DNA from: Paraburkholderia monticola
Lineage (GTDB): Bacteria; Pseudomonadota; Gammaproteobacteria; Burkholderiales; Burkholderiaceae
Direction of reading: 5' to 3'
Assembly: GCF_001580545.1 (NCBI RefSeq)
Contig: NZ_LRBG01000037.1
Location: 186,001-250,000 of the forward strand
Length of the DNA: 64,000 nt
Position 1 is the first letter of the stretch. Each line of letters opens with the position of its first letter. The notes beneath the pieces are model-generated. The model saw nothing but the letters and a program-made list of their open reading frames with translations, made no database searches and was not told where the DNA came from. The translations under genes and the position numbers were made by a program. Below, piece by piece: positions 25,489 to 34,949 of this stretch.

Positions 25489-26022
25489 ATGCGCAGACAC
25501 ACCGAAGGAGGTTTCGCGTCGCCATTCCCGGCAAGCGCGAGCGCGGCGGCCCTGCTCGCCGCCTCGCTGCTCGCCGGTTGCGCGCAGCCGTTGAGCGCGT
25601 TTCAGCCCGGCGAAGATTCCACTTTGTTGACTACCCGGCTAGGCAAGCCAGCCGAAACCTACAACCTGCCCGATGGCGGCAAGCGCCTGATGTGGCCGAC
25701 GCAGCCGCTTGGCTATACGACGATCGCCGCCGACGTGTCCGCCGACGGCAAGATCGAAAGCGTGCGTCAGGTGCTGCAACCCGGCGAGTTCAACCAGGCG
25801 CAGGTCGGCACGTGGACCAAGCAGGACGTGCTCGTGCATTTTGGCCGTCCGGCCGAAGCGAAAAAGATGCCGCGCCTGAACGAGGAAGTCTGGAGCTACC
25901 GCTATCAGGACAGCGGCACCTGGCATCTGCTGTACAACTTCTACTTCGATCAGTCCGGCGTGCTGCGGCTCACGCAGCAGTCGCCCGATCCGCTGCGACA
26001 GACCGGCGACACGCTTTACTGA
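25489..26022 (+). CDS. Outer membrane lipoprotein with BamE/OmlA-like repeats
   Basis: 177 residues. The lipobox LLAGC follows a hydrophobic signal, so it is a lipoprotein. The mature part repeats a short pattern, LLTTRLGKPAETYNL and KQDVLVHFGRPAEAKKM, each followed by a W/Y-rich strand; this resembles the BamE/SmpA fold. A good GGAGGG ribosome site precedes the ATG at 25489. Function unknown; probably envelope structure. It is convergent with the GntR gene, 24 bp away. Confidence 0.8.
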   Translation: MRRHTEGGFASPFPASASAAALLAASLLAGCAQPLSAFQPGEDSTLLTTRLGKPAETYNLPDGGKRLMWPTQPLGYTTIAADVSADGKIESVRQVLQPGEFNQAQVGTWTKQDVLVHFGRPAEAKKMPRLNEEVWSYRYQDSGTWHLLYNFYFDQSGVLRLTQQSPDPLRQTGDTLY

Positions 26023-26046
26023 GCGGCGCCGTCCAACGCCGCCGCG

Positions 26047-26748
26047 TCAACCCGCGCCCTCGGCGCTGCGCAACCGTGCGCGGCTGTTGGACAGGTGCAT
26101 GTGCATCGCCGCGCGGGCGCCGTCGACGTCGCCGCGCGAAATTGCCTCGTAAATATTCAGGTGCTCGCTGTTGACGCGCGACGCGTAGCTCGACGGATCG
26201 AGCCGCGGCCGCGGCGCGAACGACGGATCGAGCTGCGACAGCACATCGACGAAAAACGGATTGCCCGTCGCGCGCGCGATCTGGATATGGAACTGGAAGT
26301 CATAGGGCGCGGCATCGACGCCGGCGCTCGCATGCGCGTCGAGATCGTCGAGCGCGGCCTTGATCGCCGCGAGGTCCTGGCGCGACGCACGCTGCGCGGC
26401 GAGCCCGGCGCTCTCCGTTTCGATGCAGATGCGCAGCTCCAGAATCGCCAGCACGTCGCGGCGCGTGCGCGCGGCCCCGCCCGTCAGCTCGACGGTCGGC
26501 GGCGCCGCGCCGGCGTCGAGCACGTAGCTGCCCATCCCCTGGCGGGTTTCGATCAGACCGGACATGCGCAGCCGTTGCACCGCCTCGCGCGCGACAGCAC
26601 GGCTCACTTCCTGAGTGCGCATCAGGTCGAACTCGGTCGGTAACTGATCGCCCGGCTTCAGCGCGCCCGAGCGGATCTGCTCGCTGAGCCAGTCGAACAC
26701 GTTTTCGGCGCGCCGGCGCGTGCGACGTACGGGCAACGGAGAATTCAT
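26047..26748 (-). CDS. GntR-family regulator, FadR/FCD subfamily
   Basis: 233 residues. Winged helix at about 10-75 (LKPGDQLPTEFDLMRTQEVSR, VAREAVQRLRMSGLIETRQG) and an FCD ligand domain with the helical EHLNIYEAISRGDVDGARAAM ending. Such proteins repress sugar-acid or carboxylate genes and release DNA on binding the ligand. Divergent from an enolase-superfamily gene, with a 23-bp palindrome between them and related sites before the porin gene at 28310. Confidence 0.9.
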   Translation of the reverse strand: MNSPLPVRRTRRRAENVFDWLSEQIRSGALKPGDQLPTEFDLMRTQEVSRAVAREAVQRLRMSGLIETRQGMGSYVLDAGAAPPTVELTGGAARTRRDVLAILELRICIETESAGLAAQRASRQDLAAIKAALDDLDAHASAGVDAAPYDFQFHIQIARATGNPFFVDVLSQLDPSFAPRPRLDPSSYASRVNSEHLNIYEAISRGDVDGARAAMHMHLSNSRARLRSAEGAG

Positions 26749-26776
26749 TGAGTCGTCCAGATTCGTTGTGTTAAAT

Positions 26777-26799
26777 TGTCCGTCATACGATGACTGACA
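26777..26799. promoter_or_regulatory. GntR operator between regulator and enolase-family gene
   Basis: TGTC-c-GTCAT-ACG-ATGAC-t-GACA, a 23-bp inverted repeat with one mismatched pair. It lies midway in the 165-bp divergent gap. Variants of the ACG-ATGAC half recur at 28162-28204. Confidence 0.65.
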
Positions 26800-26913
26800 G
26801 TAGTTGATAGGTCGAGTATACCGCTGGCGCCGCGCGCCTGCGATGTCCGCACCCCGCCGGAACGGCCTTCCCGCCCGGACGGAGCAGATTCACCTTCCAA
26901 CGGAACCGAATTC

Positions 26914-28068
26914 ATGAAGATTGAACGCGTCACGCGCACCGTCTTTACCTATCCCACGCGGCGCGCTGTCGACAGCGGCGGCCACTCGCATCCCGGCGAC
27001 GAACGCCAGGCCACGATGGCCTTGCTGCGCATCGAAGCGGACGACGGCGCGACGGGTTACGCGTTCGGGCCGCCGGAAGTCATCCGAGAGGAGCTGCTCG
27101 CCACGCACGTGCGACGCGTGCTGATCGGCCGCCATCCGTTCCAGCGCGAGGCGCTGTGGCAGGACCTCGCGCACCGCCAACGCGGCAGCGCCGGCCAGCT
27201 GACCGACCGCGCGCTCGCGGTCGTCGATCAGGCGCTGTGGGATCTGGCCGGCCGGGCGTTGCAGACGCCGGTCTACCGGCTGATCGGCGGCTATCGCGAC
27301 AAGGTGCCGGCCTACGGCAGCACGATGTGCGGCGACGAGCTGCCCGGCGGCCTCGCCACGCCGGACGACTATGCAAGCTTCGCCGAAAAGCTCGTCGCGC
27401 GCGGCTACAAGGCGATCAAGCTGCATACGTGGATGCCACCTGTCTCGTTCGCGCCCGACGTGACGATGGACATCAAGGCTTGCGCGGCGGTGCGCGAGGC
27501 CGTGGGCCCGGACATCGCGCTGATGCTCGACGGCTACCACTGGTACAGCCGCACCGACGCGCTGCGGATCGGCCGCGCGCTCGAACAACTGAACTTCACG
27601 TGGTTCGAGGAGATGATGGACGAGCAGAGCATGAGCTCGTACAAGTGGCTCGCCGACCAGCTCGACATTCCGATCGTCGGTCCCGAATCGATGTCGGGCA
27701 AGCATCATCTGCGCGCCGACTGGGTCGCCGCCAACGCCTGCGACATCCTGCGCGCGGGCGTGGCCGGCGTCGGTGGTATCTCGCCGACGCTGAAGGTCGC
27801 GCATCTGGCCGAGTCGTTCGGCATGAACTGCGAAATCCACGGCAACGGCGCGGCCAACCTGGCCGTCACGGCCGCCGTCTCGAACTGCCGCTGGTACGAG
27901 CGCGGCCTGCTGCACCCGTTCCTCGACTACGACGTGCCGCCCGCTTATCTGCGTAGCCTCGCCGATCCGATGGACGCCGATGGCTTCGTGCACCTGTCGC
28001 AGGCGCCGGGGCTCGGCGAGGACATCGATTTCGAGTACATCGCCGCGCACACGATCGAGGGTAGCTGA
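26914..28068 (+). CDS. Enolase-superfamily enzyme, mandelate racemase / sugar-acid dehydratase type
   Basis: 384 residues: N-terminal capping domain and C-terminal barrel. Likely metal ligands are Asp206 (MLDGYH), Glu232 or Glu233 (WFEEMM) and Glu258 (GPESMSG). Lys166/Lys169 (YKAIKLH) and His309 (EIHGNG) are the acid-base residues expected of the mandelate racemase subgroup. It probably dehydrates or racemises a hexonate or hexarate. The specific substrate is not assigned; the neighbouring oligogalacturonate-lyase-like gene points to uronic or aldonic acids. Confidence 0.87.
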   Translation: MKIERVTRTVFTYPTRRAVDSGGHSHPGDERQATMALLRIEADDGATGYAFGPPEVIREELLATHVRRVLIGRHPFQREALWQDLAHRQRGSAGQLTDRALAVVDQALWDLAGRALQTPVYRLIGGYRDKVPAYGSTMCGDELPGGLATPDDYASFAEKLVARGYKAIKLHTWMPPVSFAPDVTMDIKACAAVREAVGPDIALMLDGYHWYSRTDALRIGRALEQLNFTWFEEMMDEQSMSSYKWLADQLDIPIVGPESMSGKHHLRADWVAANACDILRAGVAGVGGISPTLKVAHLAESFGMNCEIHGNGAANLAVTAAVSNCRWYERGLLHPFLDYDVPPAYLRSLADPMDADGFVHLSQAPGLGEDIDFEYIAAHTIEGS

Positions 28069-28161
28069 AGCGACGGGCGCGCCGGGTGGAGTCGCCACCC
28101 GCCCTACCCGATTCATCCCCCAATTTTCACGCGAGGGTATACCGCTATTGAGGCAGTTGTT

Positions 28162-28204
28162 CGATGACTGATAATGTTCGTTGTCGGTTGTACGATGACG
28201 AATA
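28162..28204. promoter_or_regulatory. Two GntR-like half-palindromic sites upstream of the porin/symporter genes
   Basis: CGATGACTGA at 28162-28171 and a 23-bp element at 28182-28204 that matches the 26777 operator at 17 of 23 positions, including TGTC and ACGATGAC. They lie 106-148 bp ahead of the porin start, so the same GntR protein likely controls the uptake genes. Confidence 0.5.
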
Positions 28205-28309
28205 AATAAAACAGGTTATCGAACATCTGGCGAAACAACGAACAACATCCGCCCGACTGGCCCCGCCGGAATCGGGCGCGACCTTCTAACGTGATGGAAG
28301 TGAATCAGG

Positions 28310-29497
28310 ATGTCGACCGCAAATAGAATGTGCACGGCCCTCGCACTGTGCATCGGCCAGCTGGCCGTCGCTTACTCGCCCGAACTGCCGGCCCAGGAGA
28401 GCCCGGTGCAGTTCTCCGGATGGTCCGACAAGGCGTACACGCCCTACGGCGGCGATTCGGTCAATTTTTATGGGCGCTTCATCAACTCGATCGACTGGGT
28501 CACGGGCGGCGGCAATCCCGGCAGCGTGCGAATGGCCAACTATGGCTCCGCGTGGGGCTTTCGCGGCTCGGAGACCCTGAGCTCCGACCTGAAGGCGGTC
28601 TTCCAGGTGGAAAGCGCGTTCAGCACGACCGACGGCACCGGCACGTTCGGCGCTCGCGAAACTTTCGTCGGTCTCGCGAGCAAGACCTACGGCTCGCTGC
28701 GCATGGGCCGCTTCCAGGCACCGTTCGACCGGCACGGCATTTTCGGCGACACGCTCGCCGAAACCCAGGGACTCGGCATCACCACGGTACTGTGGTCGAA
28801 CTGCGGCATCGCGATGAAAGGCACCGCCGGCTACTCCAAGGCGCAAGGCTGTTTCGACATCAAGTACCCGACCTCGATCCGCTACGACTCGCCGAACTTC
28901 GGTCCTGTGTTCGGCGCGGTCCAGTATTACGCGTACGATCAGGACGTCCACAACGGCGGCCTCGGCGCACCGCACGTGTGGTCGGCCTCGCTGAACTACG
29001 TGAGCGGCCGGCTGCAGGCGGCGATCGGTTTCGAAGGCGACTACGGCGTGCTGGGACCCGGGCAGAACAACTACGCGGCGGAAATCCTCGCCGGCTATCA
29101 GCTCACGCAATCGGTCTACTTCGGCGGCATCGTCCAGCAGCTCAATTACGAGGTCAACGCGCAGCGTCAGAACATCCGCCAGAATATGCTCGGTCTCGTC
29201 GCGCGCTATACGCCGGGGCCGTGGGGCTTCGAGCTGAACTACGGCATCGCCGGCAGCGGTTATGGCAGCGCGCCGCTCGGCGCGTCGGTCGGCTCGGTCA
29301 AGAAAGGGCCGAACACGGGCGCGCAGCACATCGTATTCACGACGCGCTACGACTTCTCGAAGCGCACCGCGCTCTATGCGCAACTCGTCGCGCTGCGCAA
29401 TGCGTCGAACGCGATTTACAGCATCAAGCCGATGGGCATCCAGAGCCCGGGCGAAAACGAACAGGGTGTCTCTCTCGGCATCATTCACTACTTCTGA
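28310..29497 (+). CDS. Outer membrane porin of the sugar-acid cluster
   Basis: 395 residues with a signal peptide (residues 1 to about 30), porin blocks ANYGSAWGFRGSETL and VGLASKTYGSLRMGRFQAPFD, and a C-terminal aromatic (GIIHYF). It is a more distant Porin_4 member than the other two porins of the window, with a Cys pair (SNCG and QGCF) that could form a disulphide. First of three co-directional genes with a symporter and an oligogalacturonate-lyase-like protein. Likely outer membrane entry for the substrate. Confidence 0.9.
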   Translation: MSTANRMCTALALCIGQLAVAYSPELPAQESPVQFSGWSDKAYTPYGGDSVNFYGRFINSIDWVTGGGNPGSVRMANYGSAWGFRGSETLSSDLKAVFQVESAFSTTDGTGTFGARETFVGLASKTYGSLRMGRFQAPFDRHGIFGDTLAETQGLGITTVLWSNCGIAMKGTAGYSKAQGCFDIKYPTSIRYDSPNFGPVFGAVQYYAYDQDVHNGGLGAPHVWSASLNYVSGRLQAAIGFEGDYGVLGPGQNNYAAEILAGYQLTQSVYFGGIVQQLNYEVNAQRQNIRQNMLGLVARYTPGPWGFELNYGIAGSGYGSAPLGASVGSVKKGPNTGAQHIVFTTRYDFSKRTALYAQLVALRNASNAIYSIKPMGIQSPGENEQGVSLGIIHYF

Positions 29498-29553
29498 TCC
29501 GAACCGCAGCACGACCTCTTCGATACAAGACCTCAGCCTGCGCGGAGTAATGC

Positions 29554-31353
29554 ATGGACATCAATATTCTCGTTGTGATCGCCTACATCGGCTTTCTGAT
29601 TGCGATCACCCTGTCGTTCCGTTCCTTCAACAAGAACACGAGCGACTATTTCAGCGGCGGCGGCAAGGTACTGTGGTGGATGGTGGGCGCGACCGCGTTC
29701 ATGACGCAGTTCTCCGCGTGGACGTTTACCGGCGCGGCATCGAAAGCGTTCAACGACGGCTTCGCGATCGTCGTGCTGTATCTGGCCAACGCGGTCGGCT
29801 ATCTGAGCAACTACCTGTACTTCGCGCCCCGCTTCAGACAGATGCGCGTCGTCACCGCGACCGAGGCGCTGCGCTCGCGCTTCGGCCGCACCAGCGAACA
29901 GAGCTTCGTGTGGCTCAGCGTGCTCGATGGACTGCTGTCGGCCGGGCAATGGCTGAACGGTCTCGCGATCATCACCGGCGCGGTGTTTCATTTGCCGGTC
30001 GGCACGGTGATCGTCGCGACGGGCCTCGTCGTGATCGCGATGGCGCTCGCGGGCGGCGCATGGGTGATGGTCGCCTCCGATTACCTGCAGATGCTGATCG
30101 TGATGGCCGTCACCTTCACCTGCACGATCGTCGCACTCGGCAACGCGGGCGGCATCGCGCCGATCATCGGCAGCTTCAACGATACGTTCTGGATCGGCCA
30201 CGGCTACGCGTATGCAGGGCTGTTCGCGGTGTGGGTCGTGATGATCATCGTCAAGCAGATCTTCATGATGAACAACGGTCTGAACTCGTACCGCTATATC
30301 TGCGCGAAGGACAGCGAGCACGCACGCAAGGGCGCGTTGCTGACCTGCGTGCTGAGTATTCTCGGTCCGCTCGTGTGGTTCGTGCCGGCGTGGTTCATGC
30401 ACTACCGGATGCCGGATTTCGCCGGCGACTTCGGCATGCTCGGCCACGATGCGCGTGAAGCCGTGTTCGTCGCGTTCGTCTCGAAGTTCATGCCGGCCGG
30501 CATGCTCGGCCTGCTGATGGCGGCGATGTTCGCCGCGTCGATGTCGGCGATGGACGCGGGCATCAACCGCAATGCCGGCTTCTTCGTGCGCAATTTCTAT
30601 CGCACGGTGCTGCGTCCGAAGGCCAGCGAGAAGGAGCTGATGGTCGCCTCGAAGCTCGCGTCGCTGGTGTTCGGTCTGATGGTGGTGGGCGTCGGCATGG
30701 CGATCAATGCGGTGCACGGCATGACGCTGTTCGACATCCTCGTCACGCTGAGCGCGATGGTGACGTTCCCGCTCGCGGTGCCGGCGATGCTTGGCTTCGT
30801 CGTGCGCAAGACGCCGGACTGGTCGGGCTGGGCGACGCTGCTGGTGGGTCTCGCGGTGTCGTACGTGTCCGGCGTGCTGATCGGTCAGTCGACCATCGAA
30901 ACGTGGTTCGGCATCAAGCTGAGCGGGCGCGAATGGGCGGACCTGCGAGTGTCGATCGTGCTGCTTGCGCATGTCGTGATCACCGCCGGCTTCTTCCTGT
31001 CGACGCGCCTGTTCTATTCGGAAGCGAATGCAACGCGAGTGGCCGAACGGCGCGACCTGTTCCAGCGCTGGGACACCCCTGTCGAATCCGACGACGACGA
31101 CGCGGCCGATAGCCTGCGCGAGCATCGTCAGCGTGCTCTGCTCGGCCGGCTCGTGTGCCTGGCGGCGCTCGGCATCATGGCGCTGTCACTGCTGCCCAAC
31201 GCGATGAACGGCCGCTTCGTCTTCCTGATCTGCGGCGCGGTCCTGCTCGTGCCGGGTGCCTGGCTGTACTACTCGGCCAGCGCGGGCCGCGTGGCCGCCG
31301 TTGCCGAACGCCGCCAGAGCGCCAAAGGCAAGATGACGCGTTCGAGAACCTGA
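29554..31353 (+). CDS. Sodium:solute symporter family protein
   Basis: 599 residues with about 13 membrane spans, starting MDINILVVIAYIGFLIAIT and carrying the SSS-type SDYFSGGGKVLWWMVGATAF segment near residue 30. Longer than the usual 450-500 residues because of a hydrophilic stretch near residue 510 (ESDDDDAADSLRE) and two more C-terminal spans. It should import an organic acid or sugar acid with Na+. It lies between the porin and the lyase-like gene. Substrate inferred only from context. Confidence 0.9.
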   Translation: MDINILVVIAYIGFLIAITLSFRSFNKNTSDYFSGGGKVLWWMVGATAFMTQFSAWTFTGAASKAFNDGFAIVVLYLANAVGYLSNYLYFAPRFRQMRVVTATEALRSRFGRTSEQSFVWLSVLDGLLSAGQWLNGLAIITGAVFHLPVGTVIVATGLVVIAMALAGGAWVMVASDYLQMLIVMAVTFTCTIVALGNAGGIAPIIGSFNDTFWIGHGYAYAGLFAVWVVMIIVKQIFMMNNGLNSYRYICAKDSEHARKGALLTCVLSILGPLVWFVPAWFMHYRMPDFAGDFGMLGHDAREAVFVAFVSKFMPAGMLGLLMAAMFAASMSAMDAGINRNAGFFVRNFYRTVLRPKASEKELMVASKLASLVFGLMVVGVGMAINAVHGMTLFDILVTLSAMVTFPLAVPAMLGFVVRKTPDWSGWATLLVGLAVSYVSGVLIGQSTIETWFGIKLSGREWADLRVSIVLLAHVVITAGFFLSTRLFYSEANATRVAERRDLFQRWDTPVESDDDDAADSLREHRQRALLGRLVCLAALGIMALSLLPNAMNGRFVFLICGAVLLVPGAWLYYSASAGRVAAVAERRQSAKGKMTRSRT

Positions 31354-31443
31354 GAGCACGGACTCGCGTCCGTGAAACCAAATAAATGAAACGAACGGGC
31401 TCGCGGCCAAACGCGCCGCGTGACCTGTCGCGAAGGACTGACA

Positions 31444-32649
31444 ATGAGCAAGGGCAAAACACTGCAATTCGACTACGCTGAACGCGTCGACCCGCTGACC
31501 GGCGCGAAGGTCACGCGCCTCACGCCACCTCATGTGACGTGTCATCGCAACTACTTCTACCAGAAGTGCTTCAGCAACGACGGCACGCGCCTGCTGTTCG
31601 GCGGCGGCTTCGACGGCCACTGGAACTACTGGCTGCTCGATCTGCCCACCGGCATCGCGACGCAACTGACCGAAGGCCCAGGCGACAATACGTTCGGCGG
31701 TTTTCTGTCGCCCGACGACACGCACCTCTACTACGTGAAGAACGACCGCTGTTTGCAGCGACTCGATCTGCGCTCGCTGGAAGAGTCCGTGGTCTACGAG
31801 GTGCCTGCCGATTACGTCGGCTACGGCACATGGGTCGCGAATTCGGCGTGCAGCAAGGTCGTCGGCATCGAGATCGCGGCGAGCGACTATATGCCGTTGA
31901 CCGACTGGCGTAAATTCCACGAGTTCTACTTCAAACAACCCCGCTGCCGGCTGCTCAGCATCGACCTGCGCGATGGCTCACGCACGGTGATCCATGAAGC
32001 GAATCAATGGTTGGGACATCCGATCTATCGCCCGTTCGACGATCACACGGTCGCGTTCTGCCACGAAGGCCCGCACGATCTCGTCGATACGCGCATGTGG
32101 CTGGTCGACGAAGACGGCGCGAACGTGCGCAAAGTCCACGAGCACGCCGAAGGCGAAAGCTGTACGCATGAATTCTGGGTGCCGGACGGCAGCCGGATGA
32201 TCTACGTGTCGTACCGCAAAGGCGACCCGCGCCGCACGATCCGCAGCTTCGATCCCCTACGCAATGCCGATGTCGAACTGATGGACATGCCGCCGTGCTC
32301 GCATCTGATGAGCAACCACGACGGCTCGCTGCTGGTCGGCGACGGCTCCGACACGCCGGTCGACGTCAGCGACGTCGGAGCGCATACGATCGAAAACGAT
32401 CCGTATCTGTACCTGTTCGAACCGGCGACGCGCACGACCCGGCGCATCGCCGCGCACAACACGTCATGGCGCGTGCTCGATGGCAACCGCCAGGTCACGC
32501 ATCCGCATCCGTCGTTCACGCCGGATAACAGCAAGGTGCTGTTCACATCCGATTGCGACGGCCAACCCGCGCTGTATCTAGCGGAGTTGCCGTCAGCCGG
32601 CGCGGGCGCTACGCCTATGCAACTGCAGGCTCACGCGACAGCCCAATGA
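31444..32649 (+). CDS. ogl: Oligogalacturonate lyase-like protein
   Basis: 401 residues, seven-bladed beta-propeller of the oligogalacturonate lyase family. The Mn-binding residues known from the Yersinia enzyme (Gln350, His353, His355) fall at the same numbers here in QVTHPHP, and a CSHLMSNHDG stretch supplies the further His. The family cleaves unsaturated digalacturonate to two keto-uronates in the cytoplasm. It has no signal peptide, as expected. Start at 31444. Its 3' end overlaps the convergent gene by 35 bp. Confidence 0.88.
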   Translation: MSKGKTLQFDYAERVDPLTGAKVTRLTPPHVTCHRNYFYQKCFSNDGTRLLFGGGFDGHWNYWLLDLPTGIATQLTEGPGDNTFGGFLSPDDTHLYYVKNDRCLQRLDLRSLEESVVYEVPADYVGYGTWVANSACSKVVGIEIAASDYMPLTDWRKFHEFYFKQPRCRLLSIDLRDGSRTVIHEANQWLGHPIYRPFDDHTVAFCHEGPHDLVDTRMWLVDEDGANVRKVHEHAEGESCTHEFWVPDGSRMIYVSYRKGDPRRTIRSFDPLRNADVELMDMPPCSHLMSNHDGSLLVGDGSDTPVDVSDVGAHTIENDPYLYLFEPATRTTRRIAAHNTSWRVLDGNRQVTHPHPSFTPDNSKVLFTSDCDGQPALYLAELPSAGAGATPMQLQAHATAQ

Positions 32650-33715
32650 CCGCCTGCAAAATCGCGGCGCGCGCCTGACCGAGAATCAGCCCGCGCCACA
32701 CGTCGTCCTCGCAGTAGAAACCGGCGCGGATCTCCGCGCGAATCGCGTCGATCTGCTGCCGGTCCGCATCGGGATGCTGACGCACCCACGCATCGGCGCG
32801 GAGCCGCTGCAGCATATCGACGAGCGGCACCGTGCCGTATTCGATCGCAATCGCCGTCGTACGCGCCCGCGTGCAGGTGCGGCGCAGCGTATCGAGCACC
32901 GGACCGGCGACGTTGGCCGCGACCGACGTGCCGTCGAGCGGACTCGTCACATCGGCGCCCCACCACGCGCGAGCGCGCTGCAACTCGTCGGCGCCGAGCT
33001 GCCCGACGCAGATTTTCTCGCCGTGTCCATACGGACCGAGTCCCGTATGAAAATCGATCCAGCCGATGCTGTCGCACGCCGGGCCATACTGTTCGAACAG
33101 CGTCTGCAACAGCCGCGTGCTCCACACCGTGCGCCCGCCGCCGAAGAACATGCCATCGCCGTGGCCATATTGGCCGATCGTCAGCGCCTGCTGATACGCG
33201 GCCTCGCCGCGCTGTTCGATGTAGCTCGCGATCGCCGCGGCGTTCTGCGCGGACGGCGGCCACGTCGGGGGCACCAGCAACGCATGCAGATCGTCGTACG
33301 CGGGATTGACCGGCAACGGTCGCGAGAAATCGATGCTGTTGCGGTTCAGATCGACGTTGTCCTCGTTCGTGCGGCTCAGATACGAGAACCCGTACGGATT
33401 GATCGCGTGCACGACGAGAATCATCACATTCAGCCGCTCGAGCAGCGCGTGCAACGGCCGGTCGTGCAACAGCGCGATCTGCGCGGCCGAGCCGCAAAAT
33501 CCCTCGACGCCATGCGTGCCCGACGTCAGCACCAGCAGACGGCGCGCGTTGGTGGGACCGAGACGCACGACATCGGTGGCGAGTTCCTCGTTTTCGAGGC
33601 CGCGCAGTTCAGGGATGACGTGAGTCTCGACGCGCGCCGCCGCATCCGCGGCGGACCGCAGATACAGCCGACGCGCGTTCACGTACGACGACGCGAAATA
33701 CGACGATGGATTCAT
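32615..33715 (-). CDS. DUF2817 / M14-like zinc carboxypeptidase-type protein
   Basis: 366 residues. SGTHGVEGF gives an H-x2-E zinc pair and WIDFHTGLG a further His, as in M14-like DUF2817 proteins; DLNRNSIDF is also typical. No signal peptide. Possibly a deacylase or peptidase on small amide substrates, in line with the M20 hydrolase gene directly upstream (15 bp). It shares an operon with that gene and an MFS transporter. The last 35 bp overlap the convergent lyase-like gene. Confidence 0.82.
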   Translation of the reverse strand: MNPSSYFASSYVNARRLYLRSAADAAARVETHVIPELRGLENEELATDVVRLGPTNARRLLVLTSGTHGVEGFCGSAAQIALLHDRPLHALLERLNVMILVVHAINPYGFSYLSRTNEDNVDLNRNSIDFSRPLPVNPAYDDLHALLVPPTWPPSAQNAAAIASYIEQRGEAAYQQALTIGQYGHGDGMFFGGGRTVWSTRLLQTLFEQYGPACDSIGWIDFHTGLGPYGHGEKICVGQLGADELQRARAWWGADVTSPLDGTSVAANVAGPVLDTLRRTCTRARTTAIAIEYGTVPLVDMLQRLRADAWVRQHPDADRQQIDAIRAEIRAGFYCEDDVWRGLILGQARAAILQAVIGLSREPAVA

Positions 33716-33730
33716 GGAAGCTCCGCGGCG

Positions 33731-34924
33731 TTACGCCGGCGTCAAGAACGATTCGGTCAGACGCACCCAGTAGGTCGAACCGAGCGACAACACGTCGTCG
33801 TTGAAATCGTAGCTCGTGTTGTGCAGCATGCACGGACCGAGCCCGTGGCCATGATCGCGATGCTCGCCGTTGCCGTTGCCGATATACGCGTAGCAGCCCG
33901 GCTTTTCCAGCAGCATGAACGAGAAGTCTTCGGCGCCCATCGTCGGATCGATGTTCGTCTCGACGTGTTCCTTGCCGACGATTTCCTGCATCACGCCCAG
34001 CGCGAAATGCGTTTCCTTTTCGGTGTTGACGGTCGGCGGATAGTTGCGGCGGAACGAGAACTCGACCGAGCAGCCGTACGCGAGCGCGGTCGCTTCCGCG
34101 AGCTGCTTCATGCGGCTTTCGATCAGATCGAGCACGTCCACCGAGAACGTGCGCACCGTGCCGGCCAGCGTCGCCGTATCGGGAATCACGTTGACCGCTT
34201 CGCCCGCGTTGATCTGCGTGATCGACAGCACGGCCGCGTCGATCGGACGCTTGTTGCGCGTCATGATGCTCTGCAGGCCGGTGCCGATCTGCATCGCGGT
34301 GAAGACCGGATCGATGCCGTTGTGCGGGATCGCCGCGTGCGCGCCGACGCCCTTCACGGTGATCCTGAATTCGTTGCTCGACGCCTGGGTCGCGCCGACG
34401 CGCGCGCCGAACTCTCCGGCCGGCATGCCCGGCCAGTTATGCAGCGCGAACACCGAATCGACCGGGAAGCGCTCGAACAGCCCGTCTTCGATCATCGCCT
34501 TCGCGCCGCCGCCGCCCTCTTCCGCCGGCTGGAAAATGAACACCACCGTGCCGTCGAAATTGCGATGCTGCGACAGATACTGCGCGGCGCCGAGCAGCAT
34601 CGCGGTGTGGCCGTCGTGGCCGCATGCGTGCATCTTGCCCGGATGCTGCGACGCATGCTCGAAGGTGTTCAGCTCCTGGATCGGCAGTGCGTCCATGTCG
34701 GCGCGCAGGCCGATCGCCTTGCGGCTCGAACCGTGGCGCAACACGCCGACCACGCCGGTCTTGCCGAGCCCGCGCGTCACTTCGATGCCCCACGCTTCCA
34801 ACTGCCGCGCGACGACGTCGGCGGTACGGTGCTCTTCGTAGCACAGCTCCGGATGCGCGTGGATGTCGCGGCGAATCGCCTGGATGCCGGTATTGGCGTG
34901 AGCAATTTCGGGGATGATTTTCAT
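33731..34924 (-). CDS. M20D-family amidohydrolase (hippurate hydrolase type)
   Basis: 397 residues, paralogous to the enzyme at 14460. Metal-site sequences MHACGHDGHT, AEEGGGGA and LHNWPG are present. It should hydrolyse an N-acyl amino acid. Placed between an MFS (MHS) transporter and a DUF2817 protein; the three genes form a plausible uptake-and-cleavage operon under the divergent LysR gene. Substrate unknown; hippurate would yield benzoate for the ben pathway but this is only a guess. Confidence 0.9.
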   Translation of the reverse strand: MKIIPEIAHANTGIQAIRRDIHAHPELCYEEHRTADVVARQLEAWGIEVTRGLGKTGVVGVLRHGSSRKAIGLRADMDALPIQELNTFEHASQHPGKMHACGHDGHTAMLLGAAQYLSQHRNFDGTVVFIFQPAEEGGGGAKAMIEDGLFERFPVDSVFALHNWPGMPAGEFGARVGATQASSNEFRITVKGVGAHAAIPHNGIDPVFTAMQIGTGLQSIMTRNKRPIDAAVLSITQINAGEAVNVIPDTATLAGTVRTFSVDVLDLIESRMKQLAEATALAYGCSVEFSFRRNYPPTVNTEKETHFALGVMQEIVGKEHVETNIDPTMGAEDFSFMLLEKPGCYAYIGNGNGEHRDHGHGLGPCMLHNTSYDFNDDVLSLGSTYWVRLTESFLTPA

Positions 34925-34949
34925 TGGATATCCTTTGATTCGACGGGAA

